A stretch of 64,000 nucleotides of DNA. Origin: an uncultured Verrucomicrobia subdivision 3 bacterium. GTDB lineage: Bacteria > Verrucomicrobiota > Verrucomicrobiia > Limisphaerales > UBA11358. The notes under the pieces were generated by a model. It saw only the letters and a program-made list of their open reading frames with translations. It did not search any database and had not been told where the DNA came from. Below, in pieces: positions 51,166 to 60,589 of the stretch. Each line of letters opens with the position of its first letter. Positions within the stretch are counted from its first letter, which is position 1. The stretch covers positions 1 through 64,000 of the forward strand of contig CAITTG010000005.1 of assembly GCA_903895255.1 (NCBI GenBank). Reading direction: 5' to 3'. A program made the position numbers and the translations under genes.

Positions 51166-53196
51166 TCAATCGGCGCGCGGCAGCCAGACGGACATTTCCG
51201 AGGGCCCGCGATTTTGCCACACACTGTAGGGAATCAACTTCACTTTGATCGGCTTGAGTTCGGAGGGTTGGTATTCCTGATACAGCCGGCCGTTCCAAGC
51301 CTGCGATTGGCGGGCCAGCAGACTGCCTTGCAGGACGACAACGCCATCCAACAAATGTTGATCATAACGCCCGATCCAGGCGGAAGTGCCGGAAATGAGC
51401 AAGTCCGCCACCTTCACGCCCGGGGGCAAATCCGGTGATTCCAGGCAATAAACCACCGGACCGCGCTGAACCGCCAGTTGGTTGATGTCCTCCTCCACGT
51501 TGGGATTGGCCGCCATCAAACGCACCGGCATGGGAATATCCAGGTCCACCATGTCCCCCGGCTGCCAGACGCGGCGGATTTCAAAATAATTGCCAGGCTG
51601 GCCCCCGTCTTCCGCCGGCCCCAGATTCAGCCGCACCCTCGCACCCGCCGCCCAGCCGGGAATGCGCAACTTCAAGGCAACTGGCTGCGCGCCAGCGGAG
51701 ACGATTTTCAAGCGCACCCGGCCGTTCCAGGGATAATCAGTCTCCTGGGCAACCTGGATCGCCTCGCCATTGACCTCGGTGGTCAAGCAACTGCTGCCAT
51801 AAAGGTTTACCCAAATCGCGCCATCCGATTTCGCATAGGCATAATCCGCCGACTCCGCGATGGTCCGCACCAGGTTTGGCGGGCAGCAAAAGGATGAAAC
51901 GTAGGGCACCCGCACCCGGGGCCAGCGCAGCGCCACGGGCATCGGGTCCGTGACCCGCAGTGGATTGGTGTAGAAGAAATTCTTGCCGTCCAGGCTCACT
52001 CCCGAAAGCACGCTGTTGTATAACTCCAGTTCCACCACATCCATGTACCGCGCGGCGCCGGTGGCGAGAAACATCCGCCAGTTCCACAGGGCGTTGCCGA
52101 TGTTCGCGCAGGTTTCATTATGCGCGGTGAGATTGGGCAGTTGATAATTCCGCCCATAGGCCTGATGCACCCGCGTAATGTTTTTTTGCTCTTTCGCCCC
52201 GTCCGGCGCCGCCCCGTCATAAAGCGCGCCACAGCCGCCCGTGATGTACATTTTTTCCGTGACCACATTGGTCCAGATGGTTTCCAGGGGCTTGAACCGG
52301 CTGGCGTCGCCCGTCTCCAGATACACATCCGCCGCCCCGGCGTAAAGATAGTTGGCCCGCACGGCATGCCCCTCCGCCTCCACCTGGTCCGCCAACGGAA
52401 TGCGCTCCTGATTATCGCTGCCACCGTCCTTGTCGAGGCTGCGCATGGCAAGCAGCTTTTCCGCCAGTGCCAGGTAGCGACGCCGGCCCGTGGCGCGATA
52501 CAGTTCCACCAATCCCATATAATGCGACGGGCAGACCACATTGACGGCCAGCTCTGGCGTGGGATGTTCAAAAGTATTATCGAGGCAGTCCGCCGCCTTG
52601 CACGCAATGGCGAGTAAATTAGTCTCGCCGGTCGCGCGATAGTGCATTACCGCCGCCGTGAAAAGCTGGCCAAGGTTGTAAACCTCAAAATTATTGCGGT
52701 CCCGAAAGGGCACGGCTCCGGAATTCGTTTCAGCGGCGTGCAACTGCACCCAGGTGTCCAGGTAGCCGTTGGTGCGCTGCGCCTGGCCGATCACGGCTAT
52801 TTGTTCGTCCAATTCCCGGCGGAGTGCCGGATCATTGGTCACCGCCAATGTCGCACTGGCCGCCTCCAGCAGTTTGTAGAACTCGCCATCATTGAAGGAC
52901 GCGCCGCGTGAATGGCCCGGCACCAGCCCGGCCGCAATTTGAAAATTCCGATAAAACTGCGAGTAGTTGGTGCCCTCCATCAGCCGTTCCAGACTGGGAA
53001 TCATCACCGCGCGGCACAGCTCGCCCCGGTCCGCCCAAAATCCACCGGTCCAGCGGGACTCGGCCAGCCCCACGGAACGGACTTTGGCAAAGGGACTCTG
53101 GCCGTCATCCACAACGGCTGCATCGGCGGCCCGGGATTGGTTCATTACCAGGACAAAACCCAGCACAATAACTCCCAGTAACGTGGCCGTTTTCAT
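51166..53196 (-). CDS. GH127-family hydrolase (beta-L-arabinofuranosidase type)
   Basis: A secreted enzyme of 676 residues with a signal peptide (residues 1-23). The (alpha/alpha)6 barrel shows SRWTGGFWADRGELCRAVMIPSLERLMEG and NDGEFYKLLEAASATL. The zinc/cysteine active site of the family is visible: E361-T-C363 in AHNETCANIG and C437-C438 in SSFCCPPNL. In the characterised HypBA1 enzyme a glutamate, one cysteine and this Cys-Cys pair hold zinc, and a cysteine is the nucleophile. GH127 includes beta-L-arabinofuranosidases and a hydrolase acting on aceric acid in rhamnogalacturonan II. The start codon overlaps the stop of the preceding gene. Confidence 0.9.
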   Translation of the reverse strand: MKTATLLGVIVLGFVLVMNQSRAADAAVVDDGQSPFAKVRSVGLAESRWTGGFWADRGELCRAVMIPSLERLMEGTNYSQFYRNFQIAAGLVPGHSRGASFNDGEFYKLLEAASATLAVTNDPALRRELDEQIAVIGQAQRTNGYLDTWVQLHAAETNSGAVPFRDRNNFEVYNLGQLFTAAVMHYRATGETNLLAIACKAADCLDNTFEHPTPELAVNVVCPSHYMGLVELYRATGRRRYLALAEKLLAMRSLDKDGGSDNQERIPLADQVEAEGHAVRANYLYAGAADVYLETGDASRFKPLETIWTNVVTEKMYITGGCGALYDGAAPDGAKEQKNITRVHQAYGRNYQLPNLTAHNETCANIGNALWNWRMFLATGAARYMDVVELELYNSVLSGVSLDGKNFFYTNPLRVTDPMPVALRWPRVRVPYVSSFCCPPNLVRTIAESADYAYAKSDGAIWVNLYGSSCLTTEVNGEAIQVAQETDYPWNGRVRLKIVSAGAQPVALKLRIPGWAAGARVRLNLGPAEDGGQPGNYFEIRRVWQPGDMVDLDIPMPVRLMAANPNVEEDINQLAVQRGPVVYCLESPDLPPGVKVADLLISGTSAWIGRYDQHLLDGVVVLQGSLLARQSQAWNGRLYQEYQPSELKPIKVKLIPYSVWQNRGPSEMSVWLPRAD

Positions 53197-55874
53197 GGCG
53201 CCTGCTCCCCGCCCTGCGCATCGCGCGCTTTTAATTCCTGGTTTGCCGATACGACACCGAGAATCACAAAACTGCCCTTGCCATTAAATTCAAGTTTCTG
53301 GGTTCCCGCCTCATATAAAAAAGCATGCACATCCAGTTCCGGACATTGCTCCACCATCGCGGCATGTTGAAGGATGGTCTCCACCCCGCCGCGCTCATCC
53401 GCCCGCGCATCCGTTTCTAAATTTGGCACGGGCAGCCACCCTTTGCCCTCATTTTTGAAAAATCCCACCAGCACCCGCGCCGGCTGGCTGAGTTGCAATT
53501 CCACCGGCTGATAGTGGCCTTTCTTGGCGGCCTCATGTGAAAAGCGAATCCCGGTCAACCCCCGTAACTCACCCGCCAGCCGCGTGATCGCAAACGTCCG
53601 GTCGGTGAAAACCCGGGCCCCCACCCGGACCGGATAAGTCTCGGCATTGGTGCTAAGGAGCTGGAACGGCACGGGCGTCCATGGCGCTATTTTCAGGCTC
53701 GTCGCCATGGCAGCGGCGGACGGCGGAACAGTCATGGCGGCTACTTTGGCGTGAAAGGCCGCCAGCTCACTGTGGTAAAGCGGCAGGAGTTGCGACCAGA
53801 GATAATTGGTGCCATGACCATGCGCGCCGCCTGGGACGGGAATTTTGCGCTGCGAGGTTTGCATGCCGTTGGCAAAGCGGTAGCTGTTTTGCGTCAAAGC
53901 CACTAGGCCCGCATACGCCTGCACACTGGCAGCCAGGTTGGTTTCCGCCTGTTGCATGTCCGCGAGGTCACCGCTGTAGCCATGGCGCAAAACCCCCTCG
54001 GCCGCCCGGACCTTGGCAGCATAAAATTCCGCCAGCTTTTGGATGCAGCGCACATCGTTCGCCAGACGCTCGAATTCATCCTGGTTTGTCGTGACCAAGG
54101 GCGCAGCGGCGGCCACGGCGGCGGCCGCCTGCCGGGAGTTTTCCAGCACACTGGCGATGACCGTTTCGGGGGTTTCCCCGGCGTGGGGCTGGTGCGCCCA
54201 TTCCTTGCGCTCATATTCATCCAGGCGCTCCCCGGGCGGCGCCTGCGACAGCCATAAATCTTCAATCGCATTGTATTTATCCGGCTTCACTAATTGGTCC
54301 AGCGTCATCCCCAGCGACAAGGTCTGCCGGTTGCCCTCCGTGATGCCAAAGCGCCGGACCAACTGCGGGGCGACCTCGCCCGAATAATTGTAAGCATCAA
54401 GTATATGGTCTGCCGCATTCGTGTTGCCGTAGATTTCCGCCAGTCGGCCCACCCAATACGCCCGGTCCTCCGCCTCGGGCACATCCGGATTCCATGAATA
54501 ACGCGCCCAGGCGGTGAACCAAATCCAGTCACGATCCCACTGCTTCAGCGGGATGGCGGTGAGGTCCGGTGAATCCGGCCAGTTCCAAAAGGACAACGGA
54601 TACAAATGCACCCCGGTGGCCCCCAGGCGATCCCGCGACGCCTGCACACATTTTTTGATGAATTCCTGATCCCCGTATCGGAAGGGTTCCAAGTTGGAAA
54701 GAATATGGATGTTCACCATGTGCGGGCCTAAATGGCTCATGGCCAGATGAATGGCGGCGTCTTTGCCGCGCGGTTCCCAGGTGGTCAACGACTCGCCATT
54801 GTATTTGGACTCCGTGTAAATGTTGGTGTAAATGGCATAGGCGGGCGGCATGATGGCGTCGGCATCCATCGCATGCGTGCGAATCACCACGGGCGGCTCC
54901 TCCTTCAAACCCGCTGCCCGCATCCCGTCCAAAATGCCGGGCAGAATTGTCTGGGTGCACCAGTCCAGTTGGTTGGGAGTGCCCTGCAACGCCTCGCCGA
55001 GGCACACCATCAAGCCCACATTGGGATACTGCCGCACAAATTCCTCCAGGGACTTGCGCGTATAGTCCGCCACCAGGGGCGTGGGCGCGGACAGTTGGGT
55101 GGCAATGCCATTCGTGGCGGCAAACGGCTGGGATACCAGAATATTATAAAACATCTGCACCAGCCAGATGCCGCGGCGGTCACATTCCTGCGCCAGCCAG
55201 CGATACATCTCCGTGTTCTGTTGAAAAATCCCCGGCGGCACCTCGACCGCATAGGGATAATCGGGCAGGCGGATCAGCGAGGCAAACGGATGACCGCTCC
55301 ACAAATAAAGGGTGTTCATCCGGTTTGCCAGGAGGAAGTCCAGATACTCGCGCCAGAGGGACTTGTCATAAAACCACGGAAATAAATCCGGGGTGTAGGG
55401 ATATTCGTATACCTTGCGCCCTGGCAGGATAAAAGTCTTTTGCATGCCGATACAGGTGCCCCGCAAGGTCATGGCTGGACGGTCAGTCATAGAAAGATTA
55501 TTCGGCATTTTGCCACCGCGGCGAATGCGGTCAGACAGTTCCAAGCATCCATACAGCAGCCCGGAATCATCGCCACCAACGATTTCCACCTGGTTTGCGG
55601 CACGGCTGGCTAGGGCAAAGCCTTCCTTTCCCTTCAAAACGTCCTCCCGCAGTGAAATCGTGACCGCTACCGGCGGGGTCGTGGCATTGGCGGAAGGATT
55701 CACCACCGTCGCCCCGATTGCTTGCAGTGCCTCGGTCAGCTTTTCCACCCCCATGACCACCCGTGGCGAGGCTGGTTGAGCGGTGAAGATGCCGACCGTA
55801 TCGGCGCGCAGTGTCAGGCTGGCAAGTAAGAGGCTCGTCAGTAACCAGATTCGAAAATGTTGCAGGGAAAGCAT
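53193..55874 (-). CDS. Secreted TIM-barrel glycoside hydrolase, family unassigned
   Basis: An exported protein of about 893 residues. After the signal peptide (residues 5-25) comes an alpha/beta domain of the kind placed before GH20 and GH67 barrels (DTVGIFTAQ ... NQVEIVGGDDSGLLYGCLELSDRIRRG, 25-120). A barrel follows from about 135 with LRGTCIGMQKTFILPGRKVYEYPYTPDLFPWFYDKSLWREYLDFLLANRMNTLYLW, then GLMVCLGEALQGTP, VVIRTHAMDAD and LSFWNWPDSP. A helical region (about 560-690) and a C-terminal beta domain complete it. Similar proteins in Bacteroidota pectin loci carry the label alpha-D-galacturonidase, as far as I remember, but I cannot confirm this. Start: TTG 55883 or ATG 55874; I use the ATG, which leads straight into the signal peptide. 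Confidence 0.75.
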   Translation of the reverse strand: MLSLQHFRIWLLTSLLLASLTLRADTVGIFTAQPASPRVVMGVEKLTEALQAIGATVVNPSANATTPPVAVTISLREDVLKGKEGFALASRAANQVEIVGGDDSGLLYGCLELSDRIRRGGKMPNNLSMTDRPAMTLRGTCIGMQKTFILPGRKVYEYPYTPDLFPWFYDKSLWREYLDFLLANRMNTLYLWSGHPFASLIRLPDYPYAVEVPPGIFQQNTEMYRWLAQECDRRGIWLVQMFYNILVSQPFAATNGIATQLSAPTPLVADYTRKSLEEFVRQYPNVGLMVCLGEALQGTPNQLDWCTQTILPGILDGMRAAGLKEEPPVVIRTHAMDADAIMPPAYAIYTNIYTESKYNGESLTTWEPRGKDAAIHLAMSHLGPHMVNIHILSNLEPFRYGDQEFIKKCVQASRDRLGATGVHLYPLSFWNWPDSPDLTAIPLKQWDRDWIWFTAWARYSWNPDVPEAEDRAYWVGRLAEIYGNTNAADHILDAYNYSGEVAPQLVRRFGITEGNRQTLSLGMTLDQLVKPDKYNAIEDLWLSQAPPGERLDEYERKEWAHQPHAGETPETVIASVLENSRQAAAAVAAAAPLVTTNQDEFERLANDVRCIQKLAEFYAAKVRAAEGVLRHGYSGDLADMQQAETNLAASVQAYAGLVALTQNSYRFANGMQTSQRKIPVPGGAHGHGTNYLWSQLLPLYHSELAAFHAKVAAMTVPPSAAAMATSLKIAPWTPVPFQLLSTNAETYPVRVGARVFTDRTFAITRLAGELRGLTGIRFSHEAAKKGHYQPVELQLSQPARVLVGFFKNEGKGWLPVPNLETDARADERGGVETILQHAAMVEQCPELDVHAFLYEAGTQKLEFNGKGSFVILGVVSANQELKARDAQGGEQAP

Positions 55875-55889
55875 GTGCCGCAATGAATG

Positions 55890-57476
55890 TTAATCGTTCA
55901 CCCGTTTGAGCCGGATGGCCATGTAAGGCCGGCCCGGCAGTTCAATCGCGCGGCCATCCCGGTCCACGTAGGAATAATTATCCCTCTTGTGCAAGACAAA
56001 CCGCCCCGGCACCGGCGTGACGGTCATGTTCCAAGTGTCCAGCACCTCGGCGGTAAACTGCATGCCTTCGGCCGCGGGCTGCCCCGCGCCCAACGGCGGT
56101 TTGGGAAGCAGAAACTCCCACGAGGCCGGCGTTTGTTTGCCCAGGTAAATCAAATAATAATTCGGTGCCTGACCGCCGTAAGCGGGGCTCTGCCACTTGT
56201 CGATCGGATCAATGCCCTCCGCCGGCGCATCGTCCAAAACCTGTTTGAGGAAGGCCAGCCGCGCCGGGCTTTGACCTTTCAACGCGCCCCCCTTGGACCA
56301 CCAAATGATGTTGTCCGGACTCAAATACGTTTCGCCATGGCCAACATAAGTCCCCGCCACCGTGCCCTCCCAAAACCGAAAGACCAGTTCCTCGGCCGAA
56401 AGATTCCCCCAGCGCCGGGGCAGATTGCCCTCGTATTTCACCTCGTCAAAAACCACCGGCTTGCGGTAAACATCCCGGAATAATTCCGCCCGCCCGGCAT
56501 CCTCCACCGCCGACCCGTTCTGAATGCTGGCATGCGTGATAAACGGGAGGGTGTGATTAAACATCAACTGCCCATTGTGAATCGAGATCAGATGATGATA
56601 AGGATCTTCCTGCGTGAGAATCCCGCCAAACCGCACAAAATCCGACTCCTTTTTCTCCTTCATGAAATCATATTCATTGGCCAGCGACCACCAGACATTG
56701 CGGAAAGCGGCCAGCCGGGCCGTGACGTAACGCAGATACCGGTCGTCCGCGGCGGCCGGCATGCGGTCAAAACCCCAATGCCCGCCGTCATAGGGATGAA
56801 AGAGTATGACATCCGCCTCAATCCCCAGTTTCTGTAGATCCAGAATCCGTTGTTCCAAGTGTTGGAAATAAGCCGGGTTAAACCGCGTGAAGTCCCAATT
56901 CGTGGTGGGCGTGCCGGCAAACGGATACTGTGGCGGTTCATTCGTGTTCCAATCATAGCGCTTGGGAAACACACACATCCGGAGCTTGTTAAACGGCGAT
57001 GCGGCCAGGGTCGCCAGCGTGGCCGCCTCCAGTTCCGGACCCTGCTGGGTCCAGGCATAACATGTCGTGCCCAGCGGTTTGTAAGGCGTTCCATCCGCAT
57101 AGGCAAAATGGTACGTGTGCGCCACCCGCACCGGACCGTGGTCGTGCGGTCCCGCCGGAACCACGGTGAAGGTTCCGCAGTGTCCGTCCAATTCCCGCGC
57201 GTTACTGCGGGTCTGCCAGGTCCACTCGCCCGTTTTTTCGGGCATGAAACGCACGCGGTAAACCCCCTCACCATCGTAAAAACCATTCACCCTCACCATG
57301 GTGCCCCCTTGGGTGAATTCCGCCGCAACCTGCACCTCCACGAAGGGATTGCCGGTGGCCGGTCCCGTGAGTTTGATCTCGTAAACCCCCCACTGCTCAA
57401 CGGATTCCGCCCCCGCTGGCAGCGCCATCGCCACCAGCATCCACCCCAAATAACCAATAACGCCGGCAAGTTTCAT
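55890..57476 (-). CDS. DUF5060 / GH-A barrel / DUF5605 secreted hydrolase
   Basis: An exported protein of 528 residues with a signal peptide (residues 5-23). Domain order: an N-terminal DUF5060-like beta-sandwich (VEQWGVYEIKLTGPATGNPFVEVQVAAEFTQGG...GEWTWQTRS, 25-105), a TIM barrel (about 115-410) and a C-terminal DUF5605-like domain (YYLIYLGKQTPASWEFLLP ... AEVLDTWNMTVTPVPG). Candidate catalytic residues of clan GH-A are E268 in WWSLANEYDFM (the Asn-Glu motif of strand 4) and E345 in VVFDEVKYEG (strand 7). Specificity is not known; related barrels include apiosidase-like enzymes. Its ATG overlaps the stop codon of the beta-helix gene. Confidence 0.8.
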   Translation of the reverse strand: MKLAGVIGYLGWMLVAMALPAGAESVEQWGVYEIKLTGPATGNPFVEVQVAAEFTQGGTMVRVNGFYDGEGVYRVRFMPEKTGEWTWQTRSNARELDGHCGTFTVVPAGPHDHGPVRVAHTYHFAYADGTPYKPLGTTCYAWTQQGPELEAATLATLAASPFNKLRMCVFPKRYDWNTNEPPQYPFAGTPTTNWDFTRFNPAYFQHLEQRILDLQKLGIEADVILFHPYDGGHWGFDRMPAAADDRYLRYVTARLAAFRNVWWSLANEYDFMKEKKESDFVRFGGILTQEDPYHHLISIHNGQLMFNHTLPFITHASIQNGSAVEDAGRAELFRDVYRKPVVFDEVKYEGNLPRRWGNLSAEELVFRFWEGTVAGTYVGHGETYLSPDNIIWWSKGGALKGQSPARLAFLKQVLDDAPAEGIDPIDKWQSPAYGGQAPNYYLIYLGKQTPASWEFLLPKPPLGAGQPAAEGMQFTAEVLDTWNMTVTPVPGRFVLHKRDNYSYVDRDGRAIELPGRPYMAIRLKRVND

Positions 57477-60400
57477 AAATGTTTAAGCCAAATCACCCCC
57501 GGTGGCAGTTCGACCGATGTGCCGGCCTGTAGTTGGTCAACCATCCACCGCACCGCCCCGGTTTCTTTATCGACGATGCCCATGACAAAGGCACCCGTCT
57601 CCAGCGAGAAATCAAAGGGGGTCGCCTTGTTCCCGCCGTTGAAAACCAACAGTTGCCGCCCCGGTTCACGCAAGACCCGCACGCCATTGGTTTCAACCTG
57701 CGGCGCGGGAGTCATCCGCGGAATCGCCGCCAGCAAATCGGCATCGGTCGTAACCGGAAGATTGGGGAGCGAACCACCCGCACAAACGTAGGCCCAGCTT
57801 CCCCGGCTCAAGTTCTCGTCTTCACCGGCGGCAATGACCGCCTTGTTCGCATACTTCAAACGGTAGGGAGCCGTCATGCTGGCCAGATCCTCGTCCGTGG
57901 GCGTGCCTCCCGTGCCCTGGCGCTCAAACTGGCGGGGCGAAAGGTTTTGCCCGCCGTCCGGCGCAAACAAATCGTCATCCGTCTGCCACCAATAGCGAAA
58001 ACAAATAATCTGCACCACCGCGCGCCGGCGATCGTCCCCCAGAATGGCATCCTGCACATTTTTGGGCGCGCTGAGCGCCACGATGGGATGTTGGCCGGTT
58101 TCCGCCGCCCAATCGGCCACCGTGTCCAGCCAGAATTGTTCAAAAGCCAGGGGGCCCGTGAACTCCGCGCTCGTGAATTGGATCACATTCACCTGGTTGG
58201 TAAAATTGTCTAGGTTCTGACGAATAAACCCGCGATGCAAGGCGCGCCGCGCCGGATTCGTCACATCATAAAATTGCTCGGCCATGAAAATCCGCTTGTC
58301 CCCGGCAAACGGTGGCGGCTCGGGAAAACCGGTGCCGTTGATATTATTTGTCGACCGCCAGGGGCAGTCCACCCAGTGGGCGCCCGCCTCCAGAATGTTG
58401 TGCTGAAAATAATTCTCATTAAACAGCACCAGTCCCTGCCGGTCACAAATTTCAGCAAATCGACTCAATCGGGACCAGTACCACGGATTGAATTGGGTGA
58501 GATCGTACTGGCTCAAGCCATCCCAGGCCGTGCCCTGGCCGCTCCGGGCGAAGGGCTGCTCATAAAACGGCGCCCAGACGTCCCCGTTGATGCGCCGAAC
58601 CCGTTCGTGATCCTCCCGGCGGCGGTCGTACCAAAGACCATAATGATGATCCAGCGCGGCATAATGTCCGGCCTGCATGAAGTCGGCCACAGCCTCCAAA
58701 TCATCCGTAAAGCCAGGCCCCTCCCGGCCCGGCGCAAAACGAGTCAAATCAATTCCGTAATTGGCGGCGTCACTCGGCAGCATGTTGCCGCGCCACCAGT
58801 TGATGCCCAGCGTGGTGCCGGTCAGCAACCGGCCATCGCACGTGAGCCAGCCATTGGTCACGGCGATATACCGGTGTGCGACCCGAATCGCGGGCGGCGA
58901 CTCCGAAACCTCATCCAAGGAGTTAACCCCATTGGCACTGGCCGAAATCGGCTCCCGGGTGCCGGCCGCCAGGATGAAATCTTTTAACGAGGGGGCGGGT
59001 TTGCGGGATTCGGCAATTAATTTAGCCGCCTGCTCCGGCGTGGGGTTGCTATATTCCTCCAGGGACTGCGGCATCAAAGTTATCCTGGCACCAGCGTCAG
59101 CACCCCATCGCTCGGTTACCTGCTTTGCAAACAGGCTGACCGGTCGGACGGAATTGTTGGCACTGCGCCAAACCCCATTACCAGCGAATTCCCCCCAGCA
59201 ACCAAACGCAAAATTACGCGCCCCGGGGGGATTCTCACAGGTGACCACCGAGGCATTGCACTGCCACAGCACCGAATTGGCCGCGGACCAACCAGCCCCC
59301 TCGCCCGCGCTACCCCGGTTTCCCAGGCTCAGGCCGCCACCGTCAATGCGCACATTGTCAAACAGCGTGCCGGCCGACCAACTCCCAATCGCCCCGCTGT
59401 CCGCCGTCGGCTGGTCGGCTTCACACTGCACAAAGGCATTCGGTCCGGCCGCGCCCTGCCCCGCCGCAAAATCATGCCGGCCCTGCTCCGCCAGACAGCG
59501 GAAAAACAAGGTCTGCTGCCCCATCGTGAAAAATGTGTTCCGCCGCCAGCCCGCATCCTCGGAAACCGGCGCCGTGGAAAGGCAATCCGCCACCGTCACT
59601 CGCTGGCAGCTCTCATAAATGGCCACTGCCGATCCCGCAAAGTGCTGGAACGTCACCTGCCGCACCCAGGCATCCCGCGCGTTCTCCAGCGTGATGGCGA
59701 ACCACGCATGATTTTCGTCCTTGGGATTGTGCGGATCCACGGCGGCGACCAGGCGCAGATTTTCCACGCCCACATTATTAATCCGGCCCGGCCATTTCAC
59801 GACCCGCACATACCCGCCGCCAAAATCAGCCTCCAAAGCCGTCGTGAGGGGGGCATCCAGACTCACCGTGTTCGTCTCGATGTTCTGGATGACGCGCTGC
59901 CACACCAGATCCCGGCTGCCGGGCTTCCACACCAGCCGCCAGTCGCCAGTGCCGCCGCCAAAATCCGTCATCCCCAGAAAATTGATCCATTCCTTGGTGC
60001 AGGGACGAACGACCTCGATGGTGTCCCCCAACTGCAAGCCGCTGGCATCGCGCAACGGCAGCCGTATTGATCCCACCGGCACGCGGGTCGCCCCGCTGAC
60101 CCAATTCGCATTCGACACCGTCGTAGCATCCGCCCTCCCCAAAACACGTATCAACGTGCGCCGGTCCAAACCGTCGGCGACCAGCACCGTGCCCTCCTCG
60201 CCCATCCCCTGTCCGCGCAACACCACTCCCGACTGCGTCAGGCGCAATTGCCCGAATACATGATGTTGTCCTTGCAGCAACAAAACCGCCCCGCGCAGTC
60301 CATTGGTATCCGGCGCCAAGCCCCCCACATAATCAATGGCTTTTTGGATCCGCGCCGTCTCATCACCAACTTGGGGAGCCACCACCACCCGCACGGGCGC

Positions 60401-60589
60401 ATTGGGAATCGCCCGTTCCTGGCCCGCATAACCGCAAGTGGAAAAATCCGGAACCCGATCGCCATTCGTATCCACATCATAAACCAGCCGCCCGCCCGCC
60501 CCGCTGGAAATAATCGGGGCGATTTTCTTTGGCGCGGCGGTAACCGCCAGCGCCAGTGAGCATATTATTAACGTACAAAGAGCTTTCAT
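57473..60589 (-). CDS. Beta-helix (pectate-lyase-like) protein fused to a second enzymatic-looking domain
   Basis: A secreted protein of about 1,038 residues with a signal peptide (residues 1-18, ends AVTAAPKK). The first half (about 60-520) is a right-handed parallel beta-helix: DETARIQKAIDYVGGL starts the pectin-lyase-like fold, followed by GAVLLLQGQHHVFGQLRLTQSGVVLRGQGMGEEGTVLVADG and short repeated turns (NVGVENLRLVA, ARDAWVRQVTFQHFAGSAVAIYESCQRVTVADC). The second half (from about 600) contains GINWWRGNMLPSDAANYGIDLTRFAPGREG, HHYGLWYDRRREDHERV, QYDLTQFNPWYWSRLSRFAEICDRQGLVLFNENYFQHNI and AAGEDENLSRGSWAYVCAGGSLPN, which reads like a TIM-barrel glycoside hydrolase. I recall such proteins under the label DUF6298. 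Activity is unknown. ATG 60589 overlaps the previous stop. Confidence 0.75.
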   Translation of the reverse strand: MKALCTLIICSLALAVTAAPKKIAPIISSGAGGRLVYDVDTNGDRVPDFSTCGYAGQERAIPNAPVRVVVAPQVGDETARIQKAIDYVGGLAPDTNGLRGAVLLLQGQHHVFGQLRLTQSGVVLRGQGMGEEGTVLVADGLDRRTLIRVLGRADATTVSNANWVSGATRVPVGSIRLPLRDASGLQLGDTIEVVRPCTKEWINFLGMTDFGGGTGDWRLVWKPGSRDLVWQRVIQNIETNTVSLDAPLTTALEADFGGGYVRVVKWPGRINNVGVENLRLVAAVDPHNPKDENHAWFAITLENARDAWVRQVTFQHFAGSAVAIYESCQRVTVADCLSTAPVSEDAGWRRNTFFTMGQQTLFFRCLAEQGRHDFAAGQGAAGPNAFVQCEADQPTADSGAIGSWSAGTLFDNVRIDGGGLSLGNRGSAGEGAGWSAANSVLWQCNASVVTCENPPGARNFAFGCWGEFAGNGVWRSANNSVRPVSLFAKQVTERWGADAGARITLMPQSLEEYSNPTPEQAAKLIAESRKPAPSLKDFILAAGTREPISASANGVNSLDEVSESPPAIRVAHRYIAVTNGWLTCDGRLLTGTTLGINWWRGNMLPSDAANYGIDLTRFAPGREGPGFTDDLEAVADFMQAGHYAALDHHYGLWYDRRREDHERVRRINGDVWAPFYEQPFARSGQGTAWDGLSQYDLTQFNPWYWSRLSRFAEICDRQGLVLFNENYFQHNILEAGAHWVDCPWRSTNNINGTGFPEPPPFAGDKRIFMAEQFYDVTNPARRALHRGFIRQNLDNFTNQVNVIQFTSAEFTGPLAFEQFWLDTVADWAAETGQHPIVALSAPKNVQDAILGDDRRRAVVQIICFRYWWQTDDDLFAPDGGQNLSPRQFERQGTGGTPTDEDLASMTAPYRLKYANKAVIAAGEDENLSRGSWAYVCAGGSLPNLPVTTDADLLAAIPRMTPAPQVETNGVRVLREPGRQLLVFNGGNKATPFDFSLETGAFVMGIVDKETGAVRWMVDQLQAGTSVELPPGVIWLKHL

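Noticed and set aside
51945..51961. REP element inside GH127
   Set aside because: GGGTCCGTGACCCGCAG also occurs at 2841-2857, but here it encodes a stretch (LRVTDPMP) at a normal position in the protein with no insertion; coincidence is likely.
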